Shown in pieces: positions 1 to 8,886 of a DNA stretch of 64,000 nt. The DNA comes from Streptomyces sp. NBC_01465 (GTDB lineage Bacteria; Actinomycetota; Actinomycetes; Streptomycetales; Streptomycetaceae). The notes below the pieces were generated by a model. It did not search any database. It had not been told where the DNA came from and saw only the letters and a program-made list of their open reading frames with translations. The position numbers and the translations under genes were made by a program. The DNA lies in the NCBI RefSeq assembly GCF_036227325.1, contig NZ_CP109467.1, positions 4,588,001 through 4,652,000 on the forward strand, in the 5' to 3' direction. Numbering within the stretch: position 1 is the first letter of the stretch; each line of letters begins with the position of its first letter.

Positions 1-17
1 CAAGGTGAGTGATGACC

Positions 18-2084
18 ATGGCTCAACTCCCGCGACGCAAGCGCAGATTCCCGGCAGTGGTGTCGCTGCTCCTCGCCGTGCTGGCCCTGCTCCTCGCCCC
101 GTTGCCCAGCTCCGCGGCGGAGTCCGACCCCGGCTGGTGGAACCCGACCGCACGGCCCACTCCCGACGCGCAGGTCAACGTCACGGGTGAGCCGTTCAAG
201 GGCACCGACTCCCAGGGCCGCGTACGGGGCTTCGTCGACGCCCACGACCACATCATGGCCAACGAGGGCTTCGGCGGCCGGCTGATCTGCGGCAAGCCGT
301 TCTCCGAGCAGGGCGTCGCCGACGCGCTCAAGGACTGTCCCGAGCACTACCCGGACGGGTCGCTCGCCATTTTCGACATGGTCACCAAGGGCGGCGACGG
401 CAAGCACGACCCCGTCGGCTGGCCCACCTTCAAGGACTGGCCCGCCCATGACTCGCTGACCCACCAGCAGAACTACTACGCCAACATCGAGCGGGCCTGG
501 CGCGGCGGCCAGCGTGTGCTCGTCAACGACCTGGTCACCAACGGGGTGATCTGCTCGGTCTACTTCTTCAAGGACCGCAGCTGCGACGAGATGACCGCGA
601 TCCGCCTCGAGGCGCAGAAGTCGTACGACATGCAGGCCTTCATCGACAAGATGTACGGCGGCCCCGGCAAGGGCTGGTTCCGCATCGTCACCAGCAGCGC
701 ACAGGCCCGCGCGGTGATCGAGCAGGGCAAGCTGGCCGTCGTCCTGGGGGTCGAGACCTCCGAGCCGTTCGGCTGCAAGCAGGTTCTGGACATCGCGCAG
801 TGCAGCAAGGCGGACATCGACAAGGGCCTTGACGAGCTGCACCAGCTCGGCGTGAGCAGCATGTTCCTGTGCCACAAGTTCGACAACGCCCTGTGCGGAG
901 TGCGCTACGACTCCGGCGCGCTCGGTACGGCCATCAACGTGGGCCAGTTCCTGTCGACCGGCACCTTCTGGAAGACGGAGGACTGCCGCGGCCCCGAGCA
1001 CGACAACCCCATCGGCAATGCGGTGGCGGCGCAGGCGGAGAGCCAGCTGCCGAAGGGGGTCTCCGTCCCCACGTACGCCTCGGGCGCGCAGTGCAACACC
1101 CGCGGACTGACCAGTCTCGGTGAGTACGCGGTGCGCGGAATGATGAAGCGTCACATGATGCTGGAAGTCGACCACATGAGCGTCAAGGCCGCCGACCAGG
1201 CCTTCGAGGTCCTGGAGTCCGAGGCGTACCCGGGCGTCATCTCCTCGCACAGCTGGATGGACTCGGGATGGACCGAGCGGCTCTACAAGCTCGGCGGGTT
1301 CGCCGCCCAGTACATGAGCGTCGCCGGGCCGTTCAGCGCCGAGGCCAAGGCCAAGGAGGCGCTGCGCGAGAAGTACCAGGTCGGCTACGGCTACGGCACC
1401 GACATGAACGGTGTCGGCGGCTGGCCGGCCCCGCGGGGCGCGGACGCCCCGAACCCGGTGAAGTACCCCTTCCGCTCCACGGACGGCGGCTCGGTCATCG
1501 ACAAGCAGGTCACCGGCGAGCGCACCTGGGACTTCAACACCGACGGCGCCGCTCACTACGGCATGGTCCCGGACTGGATCGAGGACATCCGCAACGTAGG
1601 CGGCCAGAAGGTCGTGGACGACCTCTTCGCAGGCGCCGAGTCCTACCTCCGCACCTGGGGGAACACCGAGAAGCACGAGTCGGGGAAGAACCTGGCCTCG
1701 GGTGCGGCCGCCTCGGCGTCCACGACCGAGTGGTGGAACCCGTTCGTCGGCTTCGCCCCTGCCAAGGCCGTGGACGGCGACAAGGACACCCGCTGGGCCA
1801 GCGAGTGGAAGGACGACCAGTGGCTGCAGGTCGACCTGGGCTCCACACAACCGGTCAAGCGGGTCACCGTCGACTGGGAGGCGGCGTACGCGAAGTCGTA
1901 CCGCATCGAGCTGTCGCAGGACGGCAGGACCTGGCAGACGGCCTGGTCCACGACCGCCGGCGACGGCGGCCTGGACACCGCGTGGTTCGCCCGGACCCCG
2001 GCGCGCTACGTACGCATCCACGGCCTGGAGCGCGGCACCAAGTGGGGCCTCTCGCTCCGCGAGGTCGGCGTCCACAGCGACTGA
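18..2084 (+). CDS. Secreted membrane-dipeptidase-like (M19-type) hydrolase with C-terminal discoidin domain
   Basis: The predicted protein is about 688 aa. It has a basic N-terminus (RRKRRF) and a long hydrophobic stretch ending SSAAES, so it is probably exported. The central ~500 residues show the spaced metal-ligand pattern of M19 renal-dipeptidase-like amidohydrolases: AHDH, LGVET, LEVDH, SSHSW and GYGTDMNG. The last ~115 residues look like an F5/8 type C (discoidin) fold (WWNPFVGF, AVDGDKDTRWASEW, WLQVDLG), which in secreted enzymes usually binds carbohydrate or cell surface. Starts at 9 (GTG), 12 and 18 are possible; ATG 18 sits best behind the AAGGTGAG Shine-Dalgarno. The gene ends before a strong bidirectional terminator. 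The substrate is unknown; peptide hydrolysis is inferred from the family. Confidence 0.75.
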   Translation: MAQLPRRKRRFPAVVSLLLAVLALLLAPLPSSAAESDPGWWNPTARPTPDAQVNVTGEPFKGTDSQGRVRGFVDAHDHIMANEGFGGRLICGKPFSEQGVADALKDCPEHYPDGSLAIFDMVTKGGDGKHDPVGWPTFKDWPAHDSLTHQQNYYANIERAWRGGQRVLVNDLVTNGVICSVYFFKDRSCDEMTAIRLEAQKSYDMQAFIDKMYGGPGKGWFRIVTSSAQARAVIEQGKLAVVLGVETSEPFGCKQVLDIAQCSKADIDKGLDELHQLGVSSMFLCHKFDNALCGVRYDSGALGTAINVGQFLSTGTFWKTEDCRGPEHDNPIGNAVAAQAESQLPKGVSVPTYASGAQCNTRGLTSLGEYAVRGMMKRHMMLEVDHMSVKAADQAFEVLESEAYPGVISSHSWMDSGWTERLYKLGGFAAQYMSVAGPFSAEAKAKEALREKYQVGYGYGTDMNGVGGWPAPRGADAPNPVKYPFRSTDGGSVIDKQVTGERTWDFNTDGAAHYGMVPDWIEDIRNVGGQKVVDDLFAGAESYLRTWGNTEKHESGKNLASGAAASASTTEWWNPFVGFAPAKAVDGDKDTRWASEWKDDQWLQVDLGSTQPVKRVTVDWEAAYAKSYRIELSQDGRTWQTAWSTTAGDGGLDTAWFARTPARYVRIHGLERGTKWGLSLREVGVHSD

Positions 2085-2110
2085 CGGCGCCGGCAGCGGC
2101 GCCCTGAACC

Positions 2111-2148
2111 GCGGCCGGCCGGATCGACGTTCCGATCCGGCCGGCCGC
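2111..2148. terminator. Bidirectional hairpin terminator
   Basis: A perfect 16-bp stem (2111-2126 with 2133-2148) and a 6-nt loop lie between two convergent genes. There is no U-tract, as is usual for Streptomyces intrinsic terminators. Confidence 0.8.
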
Positions 2149-2172
2149 GTGACGTCCGCCGGGCGCCCGGCC

Positions 2173-2670
2173 TCAGAGGCGGGGGAACTTCGCCTGAAGG
2201 GTCCAGATGGCCGGGTTGTCGCCCAGGCCCTCGTGCATGTCCGACAGGTCCGCGATCAGGTCGTGCAGGAAGTCCCGCGCCTCCCGCCGCAGCAACCGGT
2301 GCCCGAACGTCAGCGCCGGCTCGCCCTCCGCCATCCAGTCCGCCTCGACATCCACCCATCCGAAGCGCCGCTCGAAGATCATCCGGTCCGTGGACTCCGT
2401 GAAGTCGATCTCCGAGTACTGCCGGTTCGCCGACCGGTTGCCGCGCGGGTCCCGGTCGATCTCCTCCACGATGTCGCACAGCGCCCACGCGAAGTCGAGC
2501 ACGGGAACCCATCCCCAGGCTGTGGAAATCTCCCGGTCGGCCTTGGTGTCGGCGAGATACACGTCCCCGCAGAAGAGGTCGTGCCGCAGCGCCCGCACGT
2601 CCGCGCGGCGGTAGTCGGTCTGCGGGGGGTCGGGGAAGCGACGCGAGAGGGAGTAGCCGATGTCGAGCAC
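2173..2670 (-). CDS. Hypothetical acidic protein
   Basis: This is a 165-aa soluble protein starting at ATG 2670, rich in Asp, Glu and Trp, with no signal peptide or membrane segment. I do not recognise a family. Visible features are the stretches ALCDIVEEIDRDPRG and DFTESTDRMIFERRFGW. It lies downstream of the senS-senR pair on the same strand with only 34 bp between, so it may be read through from that operon. No function is proposed. Confidence 0.6.
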   Translation of the reverse strand: MLDIGYSLSRRFPDPPQTDYRRADVRALRHDLFCGDVYLADTKADREISTAWGWVPVLDFAWALCDIVEEIDRDPRGNRSANRQYSEIDFTESTDRMIFERRFGWVDVEADWMAEGEPALTFGHRLLRREARDFLHDLIADLSDMHEGLGDNPAIWTLQAKFPRL

Positions 2671-2704
2671 GTCATCGATGGTGTCACGACAACACGGGCC
2701 GCCC

Positions 2705-3349
2705 TTACGGCAGCAGCCGCTGCTCCTTCGCGACCGCCACCGCCCCCGCCCGCGTATCCACAGCGAGCTTGTCGTAGATCCGCCCCAGATGCGTCTTGAC
2801 CGTCGCCTCGCTGATGAACAGCGCCTTCGCGATCTCCCGGTTGCCGAGCCCGTGCGCGAGCTGCGCCAGGATGTCCCGCTCCCGGTCCGTCAGCGTCGGC
2901 CGCGGCTTGCGCATATTGGCCATGACCCGGCTGGCGACCGGCGCCGACAGCGTCGTACGGCCCTGCGCCGCCGCCTGGATCGCCGCGAACAGCTCCTCGG
3001 GCCGCTCCGCCTTCAGCAGATACCCCGTCGCCCCCGCCTCGATGGCCCGGGTGATGTCGGCATCGGTGTCGTACGTCGTCAGGACCAGTACATGCGGCAC
3101 GGGCTCAGGACCCGAGACGAGCCGCCGCGTCGTCTCCACGCCGTCGATGCCGTCCCCCAGCTGCAGGTCCATCAGCACCACGTCCGGCGTGAGCTTCGCG
3201 GCCAGCGCGATGGCCTCCTCGCCCGTGCCCGCCTCGCCGACCACCTCTATGGCGTCGGCGCTGTCCAGGAGCGCGAGCAGTCCGGCCCGTACGACCACGT
3301 GGTCGTCGCACAGCAGGATGCGGACGGGCTGCCCGGGGGTGTGCGTCAT
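2705..3349 (-). CDS. senR: NarL/LuxR-family response regulator SenR
   Basis: The 214-aa response regulator has an N-terminal receiver domain: the acidic pair in LLCDDH, a phospho-acceptor Asp in VLMDLQLG near residue 61, and the Lys in LLKAERPEE. A C-terminal LuxR-type helix-turn-helix follows (LTDRERDIL, GNREIAKALFISEATVKTHL). Its start overlaps the end of the sensor kinase by 4 nt (ATGA), indicating translational coupling. The kinase and the divergent HbpS-like gene give the SenR assignment: in S. reticuli, HbpS-SenS-SenR is a three-component system for haem and redox stress that controls hbpS and the furS-cpeB catalase-peroxidase locus. The family is certain; the symbol rests on context. 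Confidence 0.85.
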   Translation of the reverse strand: MTHTPGQPVRILLCDDHVVVRAGLLALLDSADAIEVVGEAGTGEEAIALAAKLTPDVVLMDLQLGDGIDGVETTRRLVSGPEPVPHVLVLTTYDTDADITRAIEAGATGYLLKAERPEELFAAIQAAAQGRTTLSAPVASRVMANMRKPRPTLTDRERDILAQLAHGLGNREIAKALFISEATVKTHLGRIYDKLAVDTRAGAVAVAKEQRLLP

Positions 3350-4554
3350 GCGCGGGGCTCCAAGGGGATCGCTGCGGAAAGGACCGTGCCCTCACCGGGC
3401 GCCGACTCGATGGTCAGCGTCCCACCGAGCTGCCGCACCCGGGCCCGGATCGCCGGGACCCCGTGCCCGCGTACGCCGGACGGGGAGTCGGGCAGCGTCG
3501 CCGGGTCGAAGCCGCGGCCGTCGTCGGTGACGTCCAGGAGGGCCTGGTCGTCGAGGAGCGTCAGGGTGAGTGCCGCGCTGGTGGCGCCGGAGTGCTCCCG
3601 TACGTTGGCGAGCGCGCCCTGCGCGATGCGCAGCAGCGCCGACTGGACCCGGTCGGGCAGCCGCGGCGTACGCCCGCCGTCGTCGACGTGTACGCGGACG
3701 GCGAGACGGTCGCCGGACTCGCGGACGGCGACGGCGCGCAGCCCCGCCTCCAGGCCGTGGGCGAGGTCGGCGGGGGCCAGGTCGTGCACGAACCGGCGGG
3801 CCTCGGTGAGGTTGTGCTCGGCGACCGACTCGGCGGTACGGACATGGACGCGCGCCTTGCCCGGGTCCGACTCCCACACCCGCTCGGCCGCCTGCAGCAG
3901 CATCTGCTGGCTGGACAGCCCCTGCGCGAGGGTGTCGTGGATCTCCATCGACAGCCGCTGGCGCTCGGCCAGGGTCCCCTCCCGCCGCTCGGACGCGGCG
4001 AGCTCACGGCGCGTACGGATCAGATCGTCGATGAGGGTGCGCTGCCGCGCCGCCTGCCGCTCCATCGTGAGGAACACGGCGGCCGCGATCACGGCGACCG
4101 CCGGCGGCCCGAGCACCAGGTCCAGGTCGAAGCGGCCGGAGAGCCGCAGCTGCGCGGCGACGACCAGCACGCTCAGCAGCGCGACGAGGGTCAGGGCGGC
4201 GCGGGTCGGCAGGGTCCGCAGGCCGGTGTAGAAGAGGGGCACCGCGCACCAGGCGTAGCTCGGCGCGAGCACGACGAGCACCACCCACACGGCGACCACC
4301 ACGGCCAGCCACACCCGCTGCCACGACGCGGGCCGCGCCCCCGGGTCGCGCACGATCCCGACGACGTACGCCACGGCCAGTACGGCGGTGAGCACGATGA
4401 TCCACGGGGTGCGGGCGCCGCCGGGGTGGCGCAGCAGGAAGCGGGCCAGGGAGACGGCCAGCAGCAGGAAGAACGCGGCGTGCATGACGGCGGCGAGGCG
4501 CCGGGTGTCCGCGTCGTAGCTCTCGTCGACGCGTGTGCGCTCTGTCTCCGGCAC
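3346..4554 (-). CDS. senS: Sensor histidine kinase SenS
   Basis: This is a 402-aa membrane histidine kinase. About five hydrophobic segments occupy the first ~160 residues. A HisKA_3 dimerisation region follows with the phospho-His in MEIHDTLAQG, and then a HATPase domain (DVTDDGRGFDP, VRGHGVPAIRARV). I chose GTG 4554 because a strong GGAGGAGGTG Shine-Dalgarno lies just upstream; a much longer open frame to 5346 is antisense to hbpS and rejected. The gene is divergent from hbpS and overlaps senR by 4 nt. In the SenS/SenR system, extracellular HbpS modulates SenS autophosphorylation in response to haem or iron-driven oxidation. Confidence 0.85.
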   Translation of the reverse strand: MPETERTRVDESYDADTRRLAAVMHAAFFLLLAVSLARFLLRHPGGARTPWIIVLTAVLAVAYVVGIVRDPGARPASWQRVWLAVVVAVWVVLVVLAPSYAWCAVPLFYTGLRTLPTRAALTLVALLSVLVVAAQLRLSGRFDLDLVLGPPAVAVIAAAVFLTMERQAARQRTLIDDLIRTRRELAASERREGTLAERQRLSMEIHDTLAQGLSSQQMLLQAAERVWESDPGKARVHVRTAESVAEHNLTEARRFVHDLAPADLAHGLEAGLRAVAVRESGDRLAVRVHVDDGGRTPRLPDRVQSALLRIAQGALANVREHSGATSAALTLTLLDDQALLDVTDDGRGFDPATLPDSPSGVRGHGVPAIRARVRQLGGTLTIESAPGEGTVLSAAIPLEPRA

Positions 4555-4627
4555 AGTCCCGCACCTCCTCCCGCTCCGGCTCCGATCTGGGCAAACACTC
4601 CCATTGTCGGGACCTTCGGCGCCCCCG

Positions 4628-4649
4628 GGGTCAACCGATCGGATGACCC
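4628..4649. promoter_or_regulatory. 22-bp near-perfect palindrome, candidate SenR operator
   Basis: GGGTCA at 4628-4633 mirrors TGACCC at 4644-4649 around a symmetric CCGATCGG centre. Only one base pair of the 22 bp is unmatched. It is in the divergent promoter region between senS (start 4554) and hbpS (start 4784). It is the strongest dyad there, so it is the best candidate for autoregulation by SenR. Confidence 0.55.
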
Positions 4650-4783
4650 GGAGGTCGACCGCTCGGCAGCCCGTGAGCAGCCGGAACGTCGACGGGTGGG
4701 CACCGGTTCCGGGCCCAGGCTTGAGAGCAGAAGGAAACACCGACCCACCCGCAGCACCACCGCATCGCACCGAGGAGTCCCCC

Positions 4784-5338
4784 ATGAAGAAGCTCACCCG
4801 CCGCTCGACCGTCATCACCAGCAGCGCCGTCCTCGCCGCTGTCGCCGCCGGCACCTTCGGTGCGGTCACCGCGAACGCCGAGGCCCCGGCCGCCGCCCCC
4901 GCCGCTGTCGCCGCCGACGCCAAGAACAAGAACACCACCGAGACCACGCACCTGACCCTGGACGCCGCGACCAAGGCCGCCCAGGCCGCGCTCGACGCCG
5001 CGAAGAAGGACAACCAGAAGGTCTCCGTCGCCGTCGTCGACCGCGACGGCCGCACCATCCTGACGCTGCGCGGCGACGGCGCGGGCCCGCAGGCGTACGA
5101 GGCCGCCGAGAAGAAGGCGTTCACCGCCGTCTCCTGGAACGCCCCGACCTCCGAGCTGGCCAAGCGCCTCGAGAACGCCCCGACGCTGAAGGACATCCCC
5201 GGCACCCTCTTCCTCGGCGGCGGCGCGCCCGTCACCGCCAAGGGCGCCCCGATCGCGGGCATCGGCGTCGCCGGTGCGCCCTCCGGCGACCAGGACGAGA
5301 AGTTCGCCCAGGCCGGTGTGGCCGAGCTCAACAAGTAG
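4784..5338 (+). CDS. hbpS: Extracellular haem-binding redox sensor HbpS (GlcG/HbpS family)
   Basis: The 184-aa protein has a classic signal peptide (MKKLTRRST..., hydrophobic core, cleavage near ANAEA) followed by a single GlcG/HbpS domain (LTLDAATKAAQAALDAA, VSVAVVDRDGR, EKKAFTAVSWNAPT, LFLGGGAPV, IAGIGVAG). ATG 4784 has a GAGGAG Shine-Dalgarno. HbpS of S. reticuli is secreted, forms octamers, binds haem and iron, and signals oxidative stress to SenS. The divergent senS-senR genes next door reproduce the S. reticuli arrangement, which makes the assignment strong. It is expected to be SenR-regulated through the dyad upstream. Confidence 0.88.
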   Translation: MKKLTRRSTVITSSAVLAAVAAGTFGAVTANAEAPAAAPAAVAADAKNKNTTETTHLTLDAATKAAQAALDAAKKDNQKVSVAVVDRDGRTILTLRGDGAGPQAYEAAEKKAFTAVSWNAPTSELAKRLENAPTLKDIPGTLFLGGGAPVTAKGAPIAGIGVAGAPSGDQDEKFAQAGVAELNK

Positions 5339-5475
5339 GGCCGCACCCTGACGTGACGGCGGCGCTGTTCTCAGCGCCCCGCACAGACCCCGGCGGCGCA
5401 TGGTTCCCCCCGTACCGTGTGCCGCCGGTCCGCGTTTCCCGGGCCCGCACCCCGAACCGTCCCTGGAGTACCGAC

Positions 5476-6081
5476 ATGCCCTCCCTCAGCGAAGCCGACC
5501 GCACCCTGCTCACCGCCGCCGAGCGCGGCGACGCCGACGCCGTGCGCGCGGCGCTCGCCGCCGGAGCCCGCGTGGAGGCCCGCGACACGGACCTGCGCAC
5601 CCCGCTGCTGCACGCCTCGCTCGGCGACCGCGTGGAGGCGGCCGCCGTCCTGGTCGCCGCCGGGGCCGACGTCAATGCCCAGGACAGCCGCGAGGACAGC
5701 GCCTGGCTGGTCACCGGAGTGACGGGCAGCGTCGCCATGATGCGGACGCTGCTCCCGGCAGGCCCGGACCTGACCCTGCGCAACCGGTTCGGCGGGGTCT
5801 CGGTCATCCCCGCGTCCGAGCGCGGTCATGTCGCGTACGTCAGGGCCGTCCTCGCCGAGACGGACATCGACGTGAACCACGTCAACCGCCTTGGCTGGAC
5901 CGCCCTGTTGGAGGCGGTGATCCTCGGCGACGGCGGCAGCGCACACCGCGAGATCGTGGAGATCCTGCTCGCCGCGGGGGCCACCCCCGGCCTCCCGGAC
6001 GCGGACGGCGTCACCCCCCTCGCCCACGCGGAACGGCGCGGCTTCGAGGAGATCGCCGTACTGCTGCGGGGCGCGGGATGA
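5476..6081 (+). CDS. Ankyrin-repeat protein
   Basis: This 201-aa cytoplasmic protein is built of about five ankyrin repeats across its length. Visible repeat signatures are LLTAAERGDADAVRAALAAG, TPLLHASLGDRVEAAAVLVA, GADVNAQD, GWTALLEAVILGDG and GVTPLAHAERRGFEEIAVLL. Such proteins are protein-interaction scaffolds; no partner can be read from the sequence. ATG 5476 follows a GGAG Shine-Dalgarno. Its stop overlaps the start of the following lipoprotein gene (ATGA), so the two are probably co-translated. Confidence 0.8.
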   Translation: MPSLSEADRTLLTAAERGDADAVRAALAAGARVEARDTDLRTPLLHASLGDRVEAAAVLVAAGADVNAQDSREDSAWLVTGVTGSVAMMRTLLPAGPDLTLRNRFGGVSVIPASERGHVAYVRAVLAETDIDVNHVNRLGWTALLEAVILGDGGSAHREIVEILLAAGATPGLPDADGVTPLAHAERRGFEEIAVLLRGAG

Positions 6082-7205
6082 TCCGCCGGATCGCGGGGGC
6101 CGTGCTGGTCGCGGCGGCCCTCGCGGGCTGCGCACAGGGCGCGGGGGAGTCCGCGCCCGAGAGCCCGCGGGTGTCGACGCTGAAGCCCGCGCCCGAATCT
6201 CCGCAGGCCTCCACCTCTCCCTCCACCGCCACGACGTCGACCGGCACGCTCCTCGTCGCCGACTTCGACAGCGACACCGTCACCTTCGTCGATCCGGCCC
6301 GCGGCCCCCTCGGCTCCGTCAAGGTCGGCCTCGCCCCGTACGGCATCGCTCTCGGCGACGACGGCCGCGCCTGGGTCTCCACCGCGGAGGGCGTCGCGGT
6401 GGTCGACACCGCCACGCGCACCCGCACGGCCCTCATCCCGTACGACACCGAAACCGGCCGCCCCACCCTCGGCGAGTACCGCGGCGGCGGCATGGGCATC
6501 GCGCTCGCCCCCGACGGACGCCACGTCTACGTAGGCGTCAACGTCCCTGACAAGACAGGGGTGTTGGAGGTCGTCGACACCTCCACCCGCACCGTGTCGG
6601 ACACCGTCCCCGTCGGCCGCCGCCCCTTCGACGTGGACGTCTCCGCGAACGGCCGCGAGGTCTACGCGACGAACCACGACTCTTTCTCCGTGACGGCGGT
6701 CAACACGGCCACCCTCGCCCCGCGCACCTACGAAGTCGCCCCGTACGGCACCGAGGGCGGCCTGGGCTCCTGGCTCAAGCCGCACTACGCCGCCGTACGC
6801 CCCTCCGACGGCGCCCTCCTCCTGCCCTTCGAGGGCGAACGCCTCGCCGTGCTCGACCCCCGTACGGGCAAGGTCACCATCGACCCCATGACCGCCGACA
6901 CCCACCAGCACGGCGTCACGATCACCCCCGACGGCACCCTCCTGGTCGTCGGCACGGGCCCCGTCACCGAGGGCGAACCCCCCTCGCTCACGGTCCGCAG
7001 CCCCGACGGCCGCGAGCGCGTCATCCCGCTGAAGGGCCCCCACGAGAACGTCGCGGTCTCGAAGGACGGCCGCACGGCGTACGTCACGGGCGGATTCACC
7101 CGCGACGGATTCTGGGACGGCATCACGGTCGTCGACCTCGACTCGGGCGACACCCGCCGACTGCCCGCAGGGGTACGCCCGTTGGGCATCGTCGTCCTCC
7201 CGTGA
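6078..7205 (+). CDS. YncE-like beta-propeller lipoprotein
   Basis: The 375-aa protein begins with a lipoprotein signal peptide whose lipobox is LAGC near residue 17. A Ser/Thr/Pro linker follows, then seven-bladed-propeller-type repeats (GTLLVADFDSDTVTFVD, VGLAPYGIALGDDGRAWV, APDGRHVYVGVN, VGRRPFDVDVSANGREVYATN, TPDGTLLVVG, SKDGRTAYVTGG). This is the pattern of YVTN/YncE surface propellers. It overlaps the ankyrin gene by 4 nt. A cell-surface binding role is inferred from the family; the ligand is unknown. Confidence 0.75.
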   Translation: MIRRIAGAVLVAAALAGCAQGAGESAPESPRVSTLKPAPESPQASTSPSTATTSTGTLLVADFDSDTVTFVDPARGPLGSVKVGLAPYGIALGDDGRAWVSTAEGVAVVDTATRTRTALIPYDTETGRPTLGEYRGGGMGIALAPDGRHVYVGVNVPDKTGVLEVVDTSTRTVSDTVPVGRRPFDVDVSANGREVYATNHDSFSVTAVNTATLAPRTYEVAPYGTEGGLGSWLKPHYAAVRPSDGALLLPFEGERLAVLDPRTGKVTIDPMTADTHQHGVTITPDGTLLVVGTGPVTEGEPPSLTVRSPDGRERVIPLKGPHENVAVSKDGRTAYVTGGFTRDGFWDGITVVDLDSGDTRRLPAGVRPLGIVVLP

Positions 7206-7311
7206 AGTCGCCAGTGACAGTGCTGTGACGGTTGGCGGCTGTTGGTGCGGTCAAAGATTGGGTAAATTCCCGAGGTCAGTACAAGGCCGATCCGCCGCAC
7301 CGGGAGGGCGT

Positions 7312-7719
7312 ATGAGCGAGGGCCCCGGGTCCCCAGAGCGATTCGACGACTCCGAATTGCTGGAGATGACCAGGCAGGACCCCGCGCAGGCACGTCTGCT
7401 GCGCAAGTCCCTGGAGGAGCTCGCCTCGGGGCGCGGCGGTGACGCGCTCAAGGAGATGGCCCAGGACGTACTCGCCGGGCGCTCCAGCCTGCGGGACGCG
7501 GCGCGGGTGACCGCGTACTCCGAGGAGATGCTCACGCAGGCGGCGCCGATGACCGAACGGTGGGCCGCACTCTCCGACGCGGAACGCGAGGCCCTGGCCG
7601 CCGAGGGCGAGCGCCAGATCGCCGCGGCGCAGGCCGAGATCGACGAGGAGCGCCGCAGCTCGCTCAAGGACGGCGGCAAGAAGTCCCGGCACGACGGCCG
7701 CGGCTGGTCGGCGTACTGA
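7312..7719 (+). CDS. Hypothetical helical charged protein upstream of a WXG-like gene
   Basis: This 135-aa, highly charged, Ala/Glu-rich and probably all-helical protein has no signal peptide or membrane segment. ATG 7312 is preceded by GGGAGG. I do not recognise the family. It stands 33 bp upstream of a large WXG/ESX-like protein and a small membrane protein on the same strand, so the three may form one unit. A chaperone-like or partner role to the downstream gene is possible but only inferred from position. Confidence 0.6.
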   Translation: MSEGPGSPERFDDSELLEMTRQDPAQARLLRKSLEELASGRGGDALKEMAQDVLAGRSSLRDAARVTAYSEEMLTQAAPMTERWAALSDAEREALAAEGERQIAAAQAEIDEERRSSLKDGGKKSRHDGRGWSAY

Positions 7720-7752
7720 CGGTGACCGACCAACACGGGGGGATGAGCTGAC

Positions 7753-8886
7753 ATGCCGGACTTTCAGGTCGAGCCGGGGGCGATCGACGGCTTCTCGAAG
7801 CTCGTGGCGCGCGCCGCGGAGAGCAGCACCAAGGCGGTCTCGTACGTGGACCAGGCCAAGATCGACAGAGCGGGCGGCGGCCACCTCTTCGACATGGTCG
7901 CGGGCGACCACGACCACTATGTGAGCGAGGCCAAGAAGGCGCTGGGCAAGGCGCAGAAGGTCCTCGACTCCTCGGGCCGCGAACTGGCCAAGGCGGCCAC
8001 GTACTACCGCTCGACGGACCACGACTCGGCGGCGAAGATCGACGCCACCTACCCGGGGTCCAAGGTGCCGGGCGGCCAGTCGGACGGCGGCGGCGCGGAC
8101 GACTTCTCCGACTCGAGCGACGCCGCGGACGTACTGAAGGCGCCGAGCGACCCCAGCAACCCGATCGTCAAGTACGCGATGGGGCACGTCGACGAGTACA
8201 AGATGAGCCCGGTCCAGAAGACCCTCGGCTCCATCCTCGACCTGGGAAGCCCCTCGGCCATGGCGGTGGAGGCCTCGAAGCTCCTCTTCGACTTCGACCC
8301 CTTCGGCGAGGTGACGAACTGGATCGTCGGGGACTGGAACAACTACAACGACTGCGCGGAGATCTGGAGCAATCTCGGCTCGTTCTGCGAATCGGTGTCC
8401 GCGAATGTGAAGAAGGGCACCAGCAACGTCGGCATCACCTGGGACGGAAACGCGGCGGACGCCGCGACCGTCTATTTCGACGAGTTCATGCAGAAGCTCG
8501 GCGAGTTCAAGGAGACGTTCGAGTCGCTTCGGCAGTGTTATGCCGAAGGGGCCCAACTGGCTTTCCAGTTCGCCGAGTTCCTGAAGTCCTTCATCGTGAT
8601 GTTCTCGGACATGCTGGTGATCTGGCTGGTGAACCTGGCGGCGGCGCAGGCCGTCAACCTGATCCCGGTCGGCGGCCAGGCGGCATCGATCGCCATGTTC
8701 GCGCTGTGCGCCGCGGAAGCGATCCGGATCATGCAGCTGTGGGCCGAGGCGGCGAAGGCGTTCGACACGATGGCGAGCGCCCTGAGCGCACTCGCCCTGG
8801 CCATGTCGGCGGCGGTCAACGGTTTCTCGGCGGCGGACGGTTTTCCCGAGGTGGACTCGGCCGGCTACGACCACAGGGCGGTCTGA
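7753..8886 (+). CDS. WXG100/ESX-like helical protein with C-terminal hydrophobic segment
   Basis: The 377-aa protein has no signal peptide. Residues ~1-90 are helical (AIDGFSKLVARAAESS, AKKALGKAQKVLDSSGRELA), a charged Asp/Ser linker follows, and a second helical module contains a W-D-G turn (NVGITWDGNAADAATVYF) typical of WXG100/ESX secreted proteins. Residues ~275-350 are hydrophobic (MFSDMLVIWLVNLAAAQAVN, AASIAMFALCAAEAIRIM), which could insert in a membrane. This resembles long type VII substrates, but no EccC or other secretion gene lies in the window. The start is at ATG 7753 after GGGGGGATGAG. Confidence 0.55.
   Translation: MPDFQVEPGAIDGFSKLVARAAESSTKAVSYVDQAKIDRAGGGHLFDMVAGDHDHYVSEAKKALGKAQKVLDSSGRELAKAATYYRSTDHDSAAKIDATYPGSKVPGGQSDGGGADDFSDSSDAADVLKAPSDPSNPIVKYAMGHVDEYKMSPVQKTLGSILDLGSPSAMAVEASKLLFDFDPFGEVTNWIVGDWNNYNDCAEIWSNLGSFCESVSANVKKGTSNVGITWDGNAADAATVYFDEFMQKLGEFKETFESLRQCYAEGAQLAFQFAEFLKSFIVMFSDMLVIWLVNLAAAQAVNLIPVGGQAASIAMFALCAAEAIRIMQLWAEAAKAFDTMASALSALALAMSAAVNGFSAADGFPEVDSAGYDHRAV

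Noticed and set aside
3346..5346. 666-codon open frame on the minus strand across senS
   Set aside because: Its first 264 codons run antisense to hbpS, whose signal peptide and family match are clear. The GGAGGAGGTG Shine-Dalgarno supports the start at 4554.
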